Assembly (NCBI GenBank): GCA_028699065.1 | Contig: JAQVVH010000001.1 | Coordinates: 287,500-351,499 of the forward strand | DNA length: 64,000 bases | Source of the DNA: Gallionella sp. | Lineage (GTDB): Bacteria; Pseudomonadota; Gammaproteobacteria; Burkholderiales; Gallionellaceae | Reading direction: 5' to 3' | In this document: piece by piece, positions 62,660 through 64,000 of the stretch | Layout: each line of letters opens with the position of its first letter | Position numbering within the stretch: the first letter of the stretch is position 1 | Notes under the pieces: model-generated | Told to the model about the DNA's origin: nothing | What the model saw: only the letters and a program-made list of their open reading frames with translations | The model's database searches: none | Translations under genes and position numbers: made by a program

Positions 62660-63700
62660 TTATTCCTTCCATGCTTCTGGCACAGAAAGTTCTGGTGCTA
62701 GTTGCAAAAGTGCTTTTTTGCCTTCTTGGGCTCTTGCTCGCCAGCCAGGTCCCCGATTTATAGCGTCGCACCATGCGCTGTTTATAATTTCTGCCTGTCC
62801 ATTCTCAAGGAAGTAGCTGACGATGCTGGCAGCTTGGAGTATGTCTTTGATGGCTTTAACTCGCTCCGAGATGGGCCGCTCTCCATGGACAATGAGTTTG
62901 TGTATCGCAAATCGCTCGGGTGCGGGGAGATTGATGACACAGGCTCCCAGGTTTGAGAACACGCTTCCCTGTGTGGTTTTCTCTAGCGAATATTCCATAA
63001 ATTTTAACGGCTGTAGGGTCAGTCGCAGGTTTGGTAGTGTGACGGGGTCGCCGCTGCGCGTCATGCTTGTCAAAAAATCCAGTCTGAGCTCACGATCTTT
63101 GGGATTGCGGTATTGCGCGCCTGTTTTGCCGTTGAACTCGCGAATCGGCAGCAGGCCCATTTCAAGCGATTCAAGGGCGCCGTGAACATCAATGTCTAGT
63201 TTTGCCGGAAGTGCTACCGAGATATTCGTGCCGGCATGCGCGAAGTCGACATCCAGTGTTGCAGAGCCATCACGCCAGCGCAGGCCCAGCATGTTGCCGT
63301 ATGCAAGGAATGCGTGGGTGCCAATAAGGATGCCGCCGGCGCGGAAAAATCCGTACTCCGCCAAGCGCTTGATAATGCGAAAGTGCTTGGGGGCAACCGG
63401 CGCGCAACCTGCTGCGATGGCAATTTGTGCCTGTGGTGCCAGGGGCTTTTTCTCACGTATGGTTTCGAATCGATTGACCAGGGCCTGAACGCGATCGTTG
63501 TCCGGGCCAACGTAGGCCATGCGCAATTTTTGGTCGATGTCCCGGTAGGCAAAGTACCAGTACTCGCGCTGCTTGATTTGGCGTTTGTGGAATTTGCCCA
63601 CCAATCCGGCCAGTGCGTTGGTTGTTTCAAATATTTGCACCTGACTGAATAGCTCAGCGTAGGCGGTCTGTGCGGCAAGTGAAAGGCTTTGGTATCTCAT
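62660..63700 (-). CDS. GSU2403-family nucleotidyltransferase-fold protein
   Basis: 346 residues. The middle has the family pattern: FRAGGILIGTHAFLAYGNML (G[GT]H/S region), GSATLDVDFAHAG (DxD metal site), ELRLDFLTSM and PERFAIHKLIVHGER, the last being typical of AbiEii/NTP_transf_8 proteins. Function is not established; related nucleotidyltransferases act as toxins or antitoxins. Preceded by an 8 bp inverted repeat that overlaps its probable promoter. Confidence 0.82.
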   Translation of the reverse strand: MRYQSLSLAAQTAYAELFSQVQIFETTNALAGLVGKFHKRQIKQREYWYFAYRDIDQKLRMAYVGPDNDRVQALVNRFETIREKKPLAPQAQIAIAAGCAPVAPKHFRIIKRLAEYGFFRAGGILIGTHAFLAYGNMLGLRWRDGSATLDVDFAHAGTNISVALPAKLDIDVHGALESLEMGLLPIREFNGKTGAQYRNPKDRELRLDFLTSMTRSGDPVTLPNLRLTLQPLKFMEYSLEKTTQGSVFSNLGACVINLPAPERFAIHKLIVHGERPISERVKAIKDILQAASIVSYFLENGQAEIINSAWCDAINRGPGWRARAQEGKKALLQLAPELSVPEAWKE

Positions 63701-63706
63701 GCGGTT

Positions 63707-63734
63707 ACTATACTAAATTTTTTTTTGTATAGTA
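63707..63734 (-). promoter_or_regulatory. Inverted repeat upstream of the GSU2403-type gene
   Basis: TACTATAC (63707-63714) / GTATAGTA (63727-63734), 12 bp apart, starting 6 bp upstream of the ATG. TATAGT on the minus strand may be the -10; the repeat would then be an operator. Confidence 0.5.
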
Positions 63735-63764
63735 TCTCTTTTCCGAGAAAAAGAGACGCTAACT

Positions 63765-64000
63765 TTGGCAAAACCAAACCCTGGATTGCCACGTCACTTC
63801 GTTCCTCGCAATGACGAGGCGGGTGTCATCACGAGCGGAGCGCGGCGATCCAGTCGGGTGTCATCGCGAGCGCAGCGCGGCGATCCAGTCGGTTGTCATC
63901 GCGAGCGCAGCGCGGCGATCCAGTGCTTTTTGTCTAATCATGCCTTTGGCAAAACCCAACCCTGGATTGCCACGTCACTTCGTTCCTCGCAATGACGAGG
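63765..64000. repeat. Dispersed palindromic repeats at the window edge
   Basis: Five arms; three nearly identical gtcatcgcgagcgcagcgcg arms follow each other in direct orientation at 33 bp steps (about 63828, 63861, 63894). No gene is visible from 63701 to the end. Confidence 0.88.

Overview
The window looks like a chromosome segment of a betaproteobacterium, probably of the Nitrosomonadales (Gallionella/Sideroxydans type). This rests on the order ubiG-gph / gyrA-serC-serA-pheA-hisC-tyrA and on a tmRNA whose tag reads (A)ANDETYALAA; the taxon is an inference.

Layout. (1) 1-16.3 kb, minus strand: a very tight gene string running from gyrA through serine and aromatic amino acid biosynthesis (serC, serA, pheA, hisC, a type I-beta DAHP synthase, tyrA, two methyltransferases) straight into a lipid A aminoarabinose set (arnT, arnE-like, arnB, arnC and an arnA split into two genes, the last one cut by the window edge). 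arnD is not seen. (2) 16.4-18.3 kb, plus strand: ubiG, gph and ssrA (tmRNA) with a strong terminator. (3) 18.4-34.5 kb: an accessory island directly downstream of ssrA. It holds two Fic proteins, a HigBA-type pair, an AAA/DUF4143 ATPase, HipBA, a RES/Xre pair with a broken toxin, and then a run of minus-strand genes (membrane-anchored coiled-coil protein, AbiJ-NTD4-like protein, FRG-HEPN protein, DUF4145 protein, unknowns) whose spacers partly resemble decayed integron attC sites. (4) 34.5-56.1 kb, minus strand: a surface polysaccharide (O-antigen or capsule) locus with rmlC, rmlA, glycosyltransferases, a carbamoyltransferase, an asparagine-synthetase-like amidotransferase, a GT11 fucosyltransferase, Wzy, Wzx, FkbM methyltransferases, UDP-glucuronate epimerase, Ugd, a UDP-sulfoquinovose synthase, a UDP-HexNAc 4,6-dehydratase and another epimerase. 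(5) 56.2-64 kb: a second accessory region with an EPS-type MarR regulator, two diverged copies of an MNT-HEPN toxin-antitoxin module, a HigA antitoxin with a decapitated toxin, a third (AbiEi-like plus Fic) protein and a GSU2403-type nucleotidyltransferase.

The accessory regions, but not the core or polysaccharide blocks, are packed with a dispersed palindromic repeat (more than 40 arms by eye). Inside that repeat sits a second, smaller hairpin element (six copies of 54-58 bp) whose stem shows compensatory base changes and which lies at recurrent positions in the host repeat. The three Fic genes each have their own set of short iterated repeats over the promoter or start, and the two MNT-HEPN modules keep the same promoter with two palindromes exactly 21 bp apart. 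Many genes in the accessory regions are broken (sugar transferase, RES toxin, HigB toxin, IS4 transposase, acyltransferase, DUF1016), which fits repeated recombination through the repeats.
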